Positions 1 to 7,663 are shown, numbered from the stretch's first letter. The stretch is DNA of 11,714 nt from Pseudonocardiales bacterium (GCA_030840415.1 JAVEEO010000400.1:1-11714); one strand, 5' to 3'. The notes: a model not told the origin generated them from the sequence alone. Numbers and translations are program-made.

Positions 1-529
1 GGTGCCGAACGCCGGCCATCGCGATCGCGGCGTGGGTGGCGACGATGCCGCCGGTCAGCTCGGCACTCTCGTCGAAGGCCTCGCGCTGGGTGGAGTACAG
101 GTTGAGCCCGCCGATGGTGTCCTCGCCCTCCAGGTACAGCCGGAAGCCCAACATGCTGTACACGCCCTCCTCGGCCACGGCCCGCCGGCCGAACTCCGGC
201 CAGCGGGCATCGCGGGACAGGTCGCCGGTGCGGAAGATGGTCTGTTGCAGGATCGCGTCCACGCACGGTCCCGAGGACAGCTGGTACTGGATGGCATCGA
301 CCCGGCGCGGCAGGTCGCTGCTGGGAGCCACGGTCGTGAACTTTCCGGCGCGCAGCACGGTCAGGCCGGCGTCCTCGGCGCCCGGCACCGCGCGCAGTGC
401 GGCCCGGACGATCGCAGCGTGGGCATCGCCCTCGCTGGTGTGCCCGGCCAGTTCGCGGGCCAGCTCTGCGAAGCCGGTCGCCAGAGCGTGCGGGCTCAGC
501 GGGTCGAGCGGGTGCTGGTCGGTAAACAT
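1..529 (-). CDS. GAF-domain regulator, probably GAF-ANTAR (C-terminus cut by window edge)
   Basis: The minus frame is open from an ATG at 529 to the window edge, giving 176 residues with no stop. Residues about 30-172 read as a GAF sensor domain: a helix AHAAIVRAALRAVPGAEDAG, then VDAIQYQLSSGPCVDAI (78-93), RTGDLSRDARWPEFGRRA (100-117), and a strand pair around YSMLGFRLYLEGEDTIGGLNLYS. The SSGPC-[VL]-DAI and D-W-P-F motifs are typical of actinobacterial GAF-ANTAR proteins, in which the C-terminal ANTAR helix bundle binds RNA and acts as an antiterminator. That part would lie outside the window, so ANTAR is inferred. An AAGG about 7 nt before the ATG could serve as ribosome binding site. The gene is divergent from otsA. 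The ligand is unknown; a stand-alone GAF protein is the alternative. Confidence 0.85.
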   Translation of the reverse strand, partial: MFTDQHPLDPLSPHALATGFAELARELAGHTSEGDAHAAIVRAALRAVPGAEDAGLTVLRAGKFTTVAPSSDLPRRVDAIQYQLSSGPCVDAILQQTIFRTGDLSRDARWPEFGRRAVAEEGVYSMLGFRLYLEGEDTIGGLNLYSTQREAFDESAELTGGIVATHAAIAMAGVRH

Positions 530-977
530 CCGAATGCCTTGCCTTGCTCGCGGGCCGCAGCCGACCGATGGGAGATGCCGGCCGTCGCGCGCCAGTGAGT
601 CCAGCCTAGAGCACCGGCGGCAGCGGTTCCGGGCTCGGAAAAGGTGGTCGGAGCAAACTTGAGCCGATCTTGAGGCTCGTCGGGGTAGGCGGCCCGAACG
701 GCTCTCGGTTTGAGCCGGACGGGCCTGAACCGCAATACCGCTGCAGCGACCTGCGGCCCGAACTCACTGTGCCTGGGGGCGCGGTGTTACCGCAAGCGGG
801 CCAAACCGGATGGGTTTCAGGCACCGGTGATCGATGTCCGGACCGTCGGACCGGATCGGTGACGGAGCCGGCGGGCACGCTGGGTACACAGGCTAGGGTC
901 GACAGACCTGAACAGCCAGGCAATGTACGAACCGGACGGCGGAGCGCCGCCGGCCGGTTGGCAGGGAGTCCAGCGCA
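530..977. other. Divergent intergenic region between the GAF regulator and otsA
   Basis: This 448-nt stretch shows no convincing gene. The longest open frame (670-981, +) has a mixed third-position composition and reads as Pro/Gly/Arg-rich filler. Elements seen: CTTGAG repeated 11 bp apart (658-663 and 669-674); the palindrome GTCCGGAC (836-843); a minus-strand TAGGCT (608-603) with GGAACC 16 nt further upstream (630-625), which could be a promoter for the GAF gene; and TAGGGT (894-899), which could serve otsA. None has a good -35 for the housekeeping sigma factor. Confidence 0.5.
894..899 (+). promoter_or_regulatory. Possible -10 element of the otsA promoter
   Basis: TAGGGT fits the actinobacterial -10 consensus TANNNT and lies about 80 nt before the otsA start. 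No TTGACA-like -35 is visible at the expected spacing, so this rests on one hexamer. Confidence 0.2.
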
Positions 978-2522
<1,545 letters not shown>

Positions 2523-2540
2523 CCGGCAGGCGCGCCGGAT

Positions 2541-3482
2541 TCAGTTGCGCCAGCGGGCCATCTGCCCGAACAGCGCCACCAGGTCCGGGGCCGGGTGGCC
2601 CGGGTCGAGGTGCCGGTAGCAGCTGTCTACGTTGATCACCAACCGCTCGGGATTGCCCCAGTCGGCGAACCGTCCCAGGTCCAGCTCGTCGGCCGCCTGT
2701 GGCACCGTCCGGCCCCGGGCGTGCAGCTCGGTGGCGCCGGCCTCGACGTGGGCCAGGTAGGCGATCACCTCGTGCACCCCGGCGGCGTCGGTGACCGGGC
2801 CGTGGCCGGGAACGAAGGTGTCGGCGTCCAGGGCCAGCAGCCGCTCCAGGGCGGCGATCCAGCTATGGGCCGGTCCCGCCCACATGATCGGGGTTCCGCC
2901 GATGAACAGCAGGTCGCCGGCGAACACCACGCCGCTGGCCGGGTCGAACACCGCGACGTCGCCGTGCGTGTGCGCCGGCCCGAACCGCAGCAGCCGCACC
3001 GGGCGCGAGCCGACCGTGAGCTCGATGTCGGAGGCGACGTCGGCGTCGGGCAGCCGGGTGGTGATGCCGGTGAACTCGAACGTGCCGAAGGCCTGCCGCA
3101 GGTAGCCCGACAGCTGCGGGCCGAGATCGGCCGCCAGCAGCGCCGCCAGCAACTGGGGAGACTCGGCCCGCAGGTGGCTGCCGGCTTCCGGGGCCGCCCA
3201 GATCCGCACGCCGGGATCGAGCAGCTCGTTGCCGAAGCAGTGGTCGCCGTTGCCGTGGGTGTTCACCGCGTGCCGGATCGGCGAGCCGGCGGTGACCGCT
3301 GCCATCGCCGACAGCATCCGCCGGGTACGCGGCAGGTCGAACTGGGTGTCCACCAGCAGGCTGTGCCCGCCGCCGTCGATCAGGCCGGCGTTGCTCACGC
3401 CCCAGCCGCCGTCGGGTTGCAGCCAGGCCCACACCCCGTCGGCCAGCTGGTGCAGCCCCTCGGTGTAGTCCGTCACGGGCAC
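2541..3482 (-). CDS. MBL-fold metallo-hydrolase with an HxNxDH metal motif
   Basis: This 313-aa soluble protein has a metallo-beta-lactamase fold. Visible metal-site motifs: NTHGNGDHCFGN (74-85), giving H76, D80 and H81 with Asn78 where most families have His; GPAHTHGD (168-175); VVFAGDLLF (185-193, D190 as bridging Asp); and VPGHGPV (224-230, H227). The C-terminal part (W275-R280, then INVDSCYRHL) is helical. The substrate cannot be named; such proteins include hydrolases of esters, thioesters and lactones. The GTG at 3482 has GGAG 7 nt upstream and is preferred. A second in-frame GTG at 3476 overlaps the stop of a possible leader ORF. The gene converges on otsA and diverges from the FKBP gene. 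No signal peptide is evident. Confidence 0.88.
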   Translation of the reverse strand: MPVTDYTEGLHQLADGVWAWLQPDGGWGVSNAGLIDGGGHSLLVDTQFDLPRTRRMLSAMAAVTAGSPIRHAVNTHGNGDHCFGNELLDPGVRIWAAPEAGSHLRAESPQLLAALLAADLGPQLSGYLRQAFGTFEFTGITTRLPDADVASDIELTVGSRPVRLLRFGPAHTHGDVAVFDPASGVVFAGDLLFIGGTPIMWAGPAHSWIAALERLLALDADTFVPGHGPVTDAAGVHEVIAYLAHVEAGATELHARGRTVPQAADELDLGRFADWGNPERLVINVDSCYRHLDPGHPAPDLVALFGQMARWRN

Positions 3483-3541
3483 TGTGGCGCTCCGGTGGTG
3501 GCACTGGTGGTGTGGCCGGTCGTGGGCCCGGTGGTGGCCAT
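3473..3541 (-). CDS. Possible 22-aa Thr-rich leader ORF upstream of the MBL hydrolase
   Basis: An ATG at 3541 is preceded by AGAGGAG with 7 nt spacing, the best ribosome binding site in this region. The frame encodes a Thr-rich peptide with a four-residue rhythm (ATTG-PTTG-HTTS-ATTG), then APQCP and TGA. The TGA overlaps an in-frame GTG of the hydrolase as GTGA, an arrangement typical of translational coupling. It is not in frame with the hydrolase. It could be a leader peptide, the frameshifted original N-terminus of the hydrolase, or chance in a GGTGGT-rich stretch. Confidence 0.3.
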   Translation of the reverse strand: MATTGPTTGHTTSATTGAPQCP

Positions 3542-3694
3542 GCGGGCGCTCCTCTGCTCGGTCGACGTGGTCGGCGGGCAGCCCCTGGCCGTCCGCGGCG
3601 CCCGGTGTCGGGGCGGCGCGGGTTAGGCTGGTCGGGTTTGCTCGTTCCGATCTCGATCCAATCTTGATCCAATGATGACCCGTTTGGGGATGTT

Positions 3695-4726
3695 GTGCCT
3701 TCTCGTTCGCGCCTCGTGCTCGCTTCCGTTCTGTTGCCGGTGACGCTGCTGGCGGCCTGTTCCTCCGGCAACGGATCTTCCAGCCCCTCCGGATCGAGCT
3801 CGGCGTCCGGTACCGCGTCGGGCTCGATGTCGGGCTCGGCCTCCGGCTCGCCGTCGGCGGCCGGCGGCGTGGCCAACGGGGTCGCCGGCGCCACCGTCCA
3901 GGGCGCCTTCGGTGCCAAGCCGGTGGTGTCGTTGGCCAAGCAGCCCGCGCCCAGCCAGCTCTCCGAGCAGGTGCTGACCACCGGCACCGGTGATGTGGTG
4001 GCCAAGGGCGACACCCTGGTGGCCAACTACAGCGGCCAGACCTGGGCCGGCAAGGACGGCAAGCCGAACATCTTCGACAGTTCCTTCGACCGCGGCAGCC
4101 CGGCCGCCTTCGTGATCGGCACCGGCGCGGTGATCCCGGGCTGGGACAAGACCCTGGTCGGCAAGCGGCTCGGCAGCCGGGTGCTGCTGGCCATTCCGCC
4201 GGCCGACGGCTATGGCAGCCAGGGCCAGCCCGACGCCGGCATCACCGGCACCGACACGCTGGTCTTCGTCGTCGACCTGGTGGCCGACTACAAGCCGAAC
4301 GCCTCGGCGCCCGGGGTGCCGGTGGCAAGCCTGCCCGGCGGGCTGCCCAAGCTCACCAACGTGGCGGGCAAGCCGCCGGCGGTCCTCAGCACCGCCGGGG
4401 TGAAGGCCGGTAGCAAGCCGGCCGCGACGCTGCTGGTCAGCGGCACCGGCGCCAAGATCGACGCGAAGAAGACCCTGGTGCTGCAGGTGGTGCAGACCGA
4501 CCTCGCCACCGCGAAGAAGACGACGTCGACCTGGGGAAAGGCGCCGCAGACGGTGGCCGCGCAGAACGTGCTCACGGTGGCCGGCGCGCTGACCGGTCGC
4601 AACGTCGGCAGCCGGGTGCTGATCGTGGTGCCGCCGACCCCGGCCAGGCCGGCCAGCGCCAGTCAGGCCGCGCAACCGGCGACTCCCGCGCAGGTGCTGC
4701 TGGTGGACGTGGTGGGCCAGTTCTGA
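3695..4726 (+). CDS. Lipoprotein FKBP-type peptidyl-prolyl cis-trans isomerase, tandem FKBP-like domains
   Basis: The protein (343 aa) begins with a lipoprotein signal: RSR, a hydrophobic stretch, then LLAAC with the lipidated Cys at 22. A Ser/Gly-rich linker (about 23-56) places the rest outside the membrane. Residues about 92-199 form an FKBP domain with its active-site residues in place: Y112 (VANYSG), FDSSFDRG (127-134), F139, VIPGW (146-150), Y173 and F191. It should isomerise Xaa-Pro bonds in exported proteins. Residues about 215-343 look like a second, degenerate FKBP copy: VGKRLGSRVLLAIPP (155-169) matches TGRNVGSRVLIVVPP (300-314), and both halves end in a VVD/VDV strand, but the FD..F and VIPGW motifs are missing. 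The GTG start has GGGGA 4 nt upstream; nearby ATGs are out of frame. It may share transcripts with the downstream dedA-like gene. Confidence 0.92.
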   Translation: MPSRSRLVLASVLLPVTLLAACSSGNGSSSPSGSSSASGTASGSMSGSASGSPSAAGGVANGVAGATVQGAFGAKPVVSLAKQPAPSQLSEQVLTTGTGDVVAKGDTLVANYSGQTWAGKDGKPNIFDSSFDRGSPAAFVIGTGAVIPGWDKTLVGKRLGSRVLLAIPPADGYGSQGQPDAGITGTDTLVFVVDLVADYKPNASAPGVPVASLPGGLPKLTNVAGKPPAVLSTAGVKAGSKPAATLLVSGTGAKIDAKKTLVLQVVQTDLATAKKTTSTWGKAPQTVAAQNVLTVAGALTGRNVGSRVLIVVPPTPARPASASQAAQPATPAQVLLVDVVGQF

Positions 4727-4764
4727 CCTCCACGATTCCGATCCCACGACGGCCGCGCTGCCGG

Positions 4765-4794
4765 GGCGGGCGCGGCTGGTCGGTCCGGCCCGCC
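4765..4794. terminator. Possible hairpin after the FKBP gene
   Basis: GGCGGGC (4765-4771) can pair with GCCCGCC (4788-4794) across a 16-nt loop, about 40 nt after the FKBP stop. The stem is short and the region very GC-rich, so chance is quite possible. Confidence 0.2.
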
Positions 4795-4802
4795 ACCGCG
4801 GG

Positions 4803-4808
4803 TAGCTT
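4803..4808 (+). promoter_or_regulatory. Candidate -10 box of a leaderless transcript for the DedA gene
   Basis: TAGCTT matches TANNNT and ends 6 nt before the GTG start at 4815, the spacing seen for leaderless actinobacterial mRNAs. The only SD-like element, GGAG, is 2 nt from the GTG, too close to work well. No clear -35 is visible. Confidence 0.4.
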
Positions 4809-4814
4809 GGAGTA

Positions 4815-5441
4815 GTGGGACACGTTCTGGAGGGCATCCTCACGCTGCCACCCGGCCTGGCGCTGGCGCTGGTCTTCCTGCTGCCCGCCCTGGAGGCCTC
4901 GGCCTTCGTCGGAGTGGTGCTACCCGGCGAGATCGGGGTGATCCTCGGCGGGGTGCTGGCCAACCAGCACAAGCTGGCGCTGGCCGCCGTGCTGGCCGCG
5001 GCCATCCTGGGAGCCGTCCTGGGCGACTCGATCGGCTACTGGGTGGGCAAGCGCTACGGCGAGGCGCTGCTGGACAAGATCCCGAACCGGATCCTCAAGC
5101 CGGCCCACGTGGCCAAGGCCAAGGACGCGATCGGCGACCTCGGCGGCAAGGCCGTCTTCATCGGGCGCTTCACCGCCGCGCTGCGCGCCCTGGTGCCCGG
5201 CATGGCGGGCATGAGCCGGCTGCACTACGGCCGGTTCCTGGCCTGGAACGTGCTCGGCGGCGTGCTGTGGGCCACCGCGTTCGTGGTGCTGGGCTACCTG
5301 GCCGGCAGCCAGTACCAGCGGCTGGAGCACTACGCCAACCTGATCGGGTTGGCACTGCTGGTGGCGGTCGTCGCCTTCGTGGTGATCCGGCGCCGGCGCG
5401 GCAAGCAGGCCGCCAAGTCCGAGGCCGGCAGGACGGCCTGA
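4815..5441 (+). CDS. DedA family (VTT / SNARE-associated) integral membrane protein
   Basis: This 208-aa protein has the length and layout of the DedA family: hydrophobic segments near 15-35, 40-70, 140-165 and 175-192, with a basic C-terminal tail. Family motifs are present: LEASAFVGVVLPGE (26-39) with the conserved acidic residues E27 and E39, GDSIGYWVGKRYG (70-82, D71), and the amphipathic FIGRFTAALRALVPGMAG (115-132) with R118, R124 and P128. Members act in the inner membrane in lipid-carrier recycling (undecaprenyl phosphate or phospholipid flipping), envelope integrity and proton-motive-force balance; which applies here cannot be told. The GTG at 4815 is chosen because the frame upstream lacks a better start and a -10 box sits at leaderless distance. 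Confidence 0.93.
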   Translation: MGHVLEGILTLPPGLALALVFLLPALEASAFVGVVLPGEIGVILGGVLANQHKLALAAVLAAAILGAVLGDSIGYWVGKRYGEALLDKIPNRILKPAHVAKAKDAIGDLGGKAVFIGRFTAALRALVPGMAGMSRLHYGRFLAWNVLGGVLWATAFVVLGYLAGSQYQRLEHYANLIGLALLVAVVAFVVIRRRRGKQAAKSEAGRTA

Positions 5442-5453
5442 TCCCCGCGGGGA
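5442..5453. repeat. 12-bp palindrome immediately after the DedA stop codon
   Basis: TCCCCGCGGGGA is a perfect palindrome directly following the TGA. It has no loop, so as RNA only about four base pairs would form. It may be a weak transcript end or chance in GC-rich DNA. Confidence 0.25.
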
Positions 5454-5456
5454 GTT

Positions 5457-5570
5457 CTCGGCTGCCTGCAGGACATCCAGGCCACCCGGCGGCCGCGCTG
5501 CCCTAACCCGCCGAGCGGGCTGGCCCGGCACCGGCTGGCCCAGCAGGCCGAGGCGCTGGAGGCGGTGCTG
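5457..5570 (+). pseudogene. Possible coding remnant downstream of the DedA gene
   Basis: In the frame of the DedA gene, past its stop, lie 38 codons with G or C at 37 third positions but only about 55% G/C at second positions, a coding signature in this genome. They read LGCLQDIQATRR then a Pro-rich turn and a helix-like ARHRLAQQAEALEAVLE. No start codon with a ribosome binding site precedes them and the pattern decays afterwards, although the frame stays open to 5711. It may be a fragment of a lost gene. I do not recognise the family. Confidence 0.2.
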
Positions 5571-5658
5571 GAACCGCGACACCCTGGCCGCTGCTCGGAC
5601 GGCCCCACAATCCCCGACACGCGGGATGTGCCGGCCCGCCGTCCGGGCGAGGCTGGCC

Positions 5659-5680
5659 AGGACGCCTGCGCAGGCGTCCT
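5659..5680. promoter_or_regulatory. 22-bp perfect palindrome before the DUF5335 gene
   Basis: The half-site AGGACGCCTGC is followed directly by its exact reverse complement GCAGGCGTCCT, ending 27 nt before the DUF5335 start and 10 nt before its GGGAGGG ribosome binding site. A wider pairing, GGCGAGG (5647-5653) with CCTCGCC (5678-5684), competes with the inner one. The position suits an operator for a dimeric regulator or a 5'-UTR hairpin; no regulator gene is adjacent. Confidence 0.5.
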
Positions 5681-5707
5681 CGCCGCGTCCGGGAGGGACC
5701 TGTTCCG

Positions 5708-6055
5708 ATGAGTGACACTTCGACGACCGACCGCAAGGCATGGGTGGAGCAGCTCGACCGGTTGACCAAGGAGCGAGCGGGTCAGCAGGTCACGATCGAG
5801 ATCCTAGACCCGACGTACGGCGACCAGCCGGGAGCGGAACGGCTGCCCTTCGCATACGCGTCCTACGATCCGAAGGACGACGTGGTCGTCGTCGCCGTGG
5901 GCGGTGGTAGCTCGGCGAAGTACCCCGTCGTGCTCCGTCACATGGTCTGGCACCCGACGGAGGTGGACGTCGACAACGACGCGGGCGCCGTCAGGATCGT
6001 AGATGCGGACGGCACGACGACGATCACGAGCTTCGTCCCCACCGGTCAGGCCTGA
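5708..6055 (+). CDS. DUF5335 family protein
   Basis: A 115-aa soluble acidic protein that I assign to DUF5335 from its pattern: a short N-terminal helix with W12 (DRKAWVEQLDRLTKERAG), then strands VTIEIL, LPFAYASYDPKDDVVVVAVGG, RHMVWHPTEVDVDND (the conserved H..W.P..V piece) and AVRIVDADGTTTITSF at the end. The function of the family is unknown; members often sit near stress genes in actinomycetes. GGGAGGG 10 nt before the ATG supports the start. Codon use differs from the neighbours: Thr is ACG eight times and ACC three, with CTA, GTA, AGG, CGA and GCA codons. This hints at acquisition from elsewhere or weak selection. It converges on the YflT-like gene. Confidence 0.72.
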   Translation: MSDTSTTDRKAWVEQLDRLTKERAGQQVTIEILDPTYGDQPGAERLPFAYASYDPKDDVVVVAVGGGSSAKYPVVLRHMVWHPTEVDVDNDAGAVRIVDADGTTTITSFVPTGQA

Positions 6056-6100
6056 CCTCGGACGGCGGCCCCGCCTCGGTCACAGCCGGTCGCGCAGCCA

Positions 6101-6166
6101 GGAAGGACCGACCGTCCTCGCACCGGCCGCCTGCACGCGGCGCGCCAGTTCCCGGTCGGTCCTTCC
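6101..6166. terminator. Long inverted repeat (14-bp arms) between convergent genes
   Basis: GGAAGGACCGACCG (6101-6114) and CGGTCGGTCCTTCC (6153-6166) are exact reverse complements around a 38-nt spacer. The spacer can form its own small stem (GCCGC 6126-6130 with GCGGC 6137-6141). An alternative pairing uses ACCGTCC (6111-6117) with GGACGGT (6169-6175). Lying 45 nt after one stop and 11 nt before the other, it is best read as a two-way terminator, though no T-run is present. Confidence 0.55.
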
Positions 6167-6177
6167 ACGGACGGTGC

Positions 6178-7155
6178 TCAGCCCTCCTTGGCCAGCAGCA
6201 TGCCCTTCGGGACGTTGAGGTAGACGGTGCCCCCCGCCACGCGCTCGATCTGGGTGGCAGCGGCGTAGGCGTCCCCGGCGAAGAGCCCCTTGCGATCGAT
6301 CTGGATGTAGCCCACGCGGAGCAGCCGTTCGGCGAAAGGGCTGCGCACGAGCGGCATCGTATTCGGATCCTCGCCGGCAATGGTGACGGCCTCGGGGTCG
6401 CCCATCTTGACGAACTCGACCTTGCCGACCTCCTCACCGTCGCCGTCGACGACCCGCATGCCTTCGACAACCTGGTCGAGCGGCCCGATCCTGTCGATGG
6501 ACCCACGGTGCTCGTCATGGCGCTGGACGTCGGTGCTGCCCTCATCGGTGAGGATTCTCTGTGCCAGCGACACTTCCTCCTCGGTGCCGTGCGCGACGAG
6601 CAGGAAGTTGCCGGTGCGGACGAACTCCTCGTACTTCGGGAGATGCTTCTTGGCCACGAAGTGCCCGAGCACGGCACCGACGGTCCCTCCGAGCAGGGCG
6701 CCTTCCGCAGCCCCCACCGCGCCCGCCGCCAACGGACCCAGGACGACCAGCGTCCCGAAGCCGGGAATGGCCAGGAAGGCCACACTGCTGAGGACGCCGA
6801 GCAGGCCACCCACCCAGGCACCCGTTGCCGTACTCGGTCCGGCGACGTCGCCGGCGGTGACGAACCCGTTGACCCGGGTCTCGCTCTCGATGCCGGTGCC
6901 GACGATGGAGATCTTCTCGACCGGGAACCCGGTCGCGGCCAGCTTCCGGACGGCGCGCTCCGCGGAGTCCATGTCAGGGAAGACGGCGATGACGGCCCGG
7001 TCGTCGGGACCGATGGGGCGCGCGTCGGTGCTGGGCGCGTCCGTGCCGATGGTGTGGGTGGCGCTACCGCGGGTCATCGCGTCGTCGCCTTGGTTCGCAC
7101 GGCTCTGCGTCGGTACCGACGAGGTCGTCGTGCTCTGTGTCATGTGTTCAGCCAT
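6178..7155 (-). CDS. Stress-type protein: YflT-like domain, glycine-zipper membrane segment, DUF2171/PRC-barrel-like domain
   Basis: This 325-aa protein has three parts. Residues 1-50 are low-complexity, Thr/Ser-rich and probably disordered. Residues 53-88 (AVIAVFPDMDSAERAVRKL, then EKISIVGTG) match the beta-alpha-beta start of the general stress protein 17M/YflT family, resumed at 175-211 (YEEFVRTGNFLLVAHGTEEE...). Between them, 112-167 is a Gly/Ala-rich hydrophobic hairpin (GGLLGVLSS, GPLAAGAVGAAEGALLGGTVGAVLG) that could insert in a membrane or oligomerise. Residues 223-325 look like DUF2171/PRC-barrel: VVEGMRVVDGDGEEVGKVEFV, then VGYIQIDRKGLFAGDAY and VYLNVPKGMLL. The ATG at 7155 is supported by GGAGGG 6 nt upstream; the next Met (residue 5) is less likely. 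The biochemical role is unknown; a general stress role is inferred from the domains. Confidence 0.82.
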   Translation of the reverse strand: MAEHMTQSTTTSSVPTQSRANQGDDAMTRGSATHTIGTDAPSTDARPIGPDDRAVIAVFPDMDSAERAVRKLAATGFPVEKISIVGTGIESETRVNGFVTAGDVAGPSTATGAWVGGLLGVLSSVAFLAIPGFGTLVVLGPLAAGAVGAAEGALLGGTVGAVLGHFVAKKHLPKYEEFVRTGNFLLVAHGTEEEVSLAQRILTDEGSTDVQRHDEHRGSIDRIGPLDQVVEGMRVVDGDGEEVGKVEFVKMGDPEAVTIAGEDPNTMPLVRSPFAERLLRVGYIQIDRKGLFAGDAYAAATQIERVAGGTVYLNVPKGMLLAKEG

Positions 7156-7468
7156 GTCCGTCCCTCCACTGGGTGGCCAGGTCGCCGGCCGTGCGCGCCG
7201 GTCCCGATGTCATCGAGCCTCAGCGTCTGACGGACCGGTCCCCGCCGCATCCCGCGATCCAGTGTTATTGGTGCCGCGCCGGAGCGGTTCCCACGCCGAG
7301 CCGGGCGGAGCGGGGCGGAGCCCGTCGAAACCAGCCCACGTTGGTTGAGCCGGGCCGAAGGCAACAGCACCAGTGGCAGCACCAGGCTCGGCACCATCTG
7401 GCTCCACACCGGCTCGGTGCCTTCGGGCAGGCCGCCCAGGCACACTGCGGCTGCCGGTACCAGGCAGC
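7156..7468. other. Intergenic region upstream of the YflT-like gene; no gene recognised
   Basis: Open frames here have poor codon periodicity and no family resemblance. A perfect 10-bp palindrome GGACCGGTCC (7232-7241) lies about 77 nt before the YflT-like start and could be an operator. GGGCGGAGC is repeated 10 bp apart (7303-7311, 7313-7321). No clear promoter pair is visible. Confidence 0.4.
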
Positions 7469-7663
7469 TCAACCGCCGGCCGACCGGCGAGAGCCGCAGC
7501 CGGGGGAGCAGTTGCCGCAGCGCCGGCACTGGCGGAATTCGACGATCACCTGCCGGGTACTCATCCGGTACTCCCAGCGGTGGCCTACCCACCAGCAGCA
7601 GTGCCCGATACCGACCGGCTGCGGACGCTCCGACGCCTGGCGGGGCCCGCCGACATCGACCAT
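7469..7663 (-). CDS. Small zinc-ribbon-like protein (64 aa)
   Basis: This minus-strand frame encodes 64 residues with the cysteine/histidine layout of small zinc-ribbon proteins: HCCWWVGHRWEYRM (21-34), then VIVEFRQCRRCGNCSPGC (39-56). The C-x(4)-GHRW...C-x2-C-G pattern resembles short actinobacterial and phage proteins (the DUF1660 type has C..FGHKW...C.RCG). The metal ligands would be C22/C23, H28, C46 and C49, with extra C52 and C56. Third codon positions are G or C in 56 of 64 codons while second positions are mixed, which supports real coding. The start is uncertain: ATG 7663 or ATG 7681 (adding MNCLIS); neither has a good ribosome binding site. The function is unknown. Confidence 0.45.
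   Translation of the reverse strand: MVDVGGPRQASERPQPVGIGHCCWWVGHRWEYRMSTRQVIVEFRQCRRCGNCSPGCGSRRSAGG

Noticed and set aside
3484..3540. GGTGGT-rich stretch as a G-quadruplex
   Set aside because: Runs are mostly only two Gs; it is explained by Thr (ACC) codons of the possible leader ORF on the other strand.
3672..3743. ATG codons at 3672, 3675 and 3690 as starts of the FKBP gene
   Set aside because: All are out of frame with the lipoprotein signal; only the GTG at 3695 gives the LLAAC lipobox.
2863..5005. Long minus-strand frames opposite the FKBP gene and hydrolase
   Set aside because: Low-complexity Arg/Ala/Pro translation and conflict with clear FKBP and MBL motifs.
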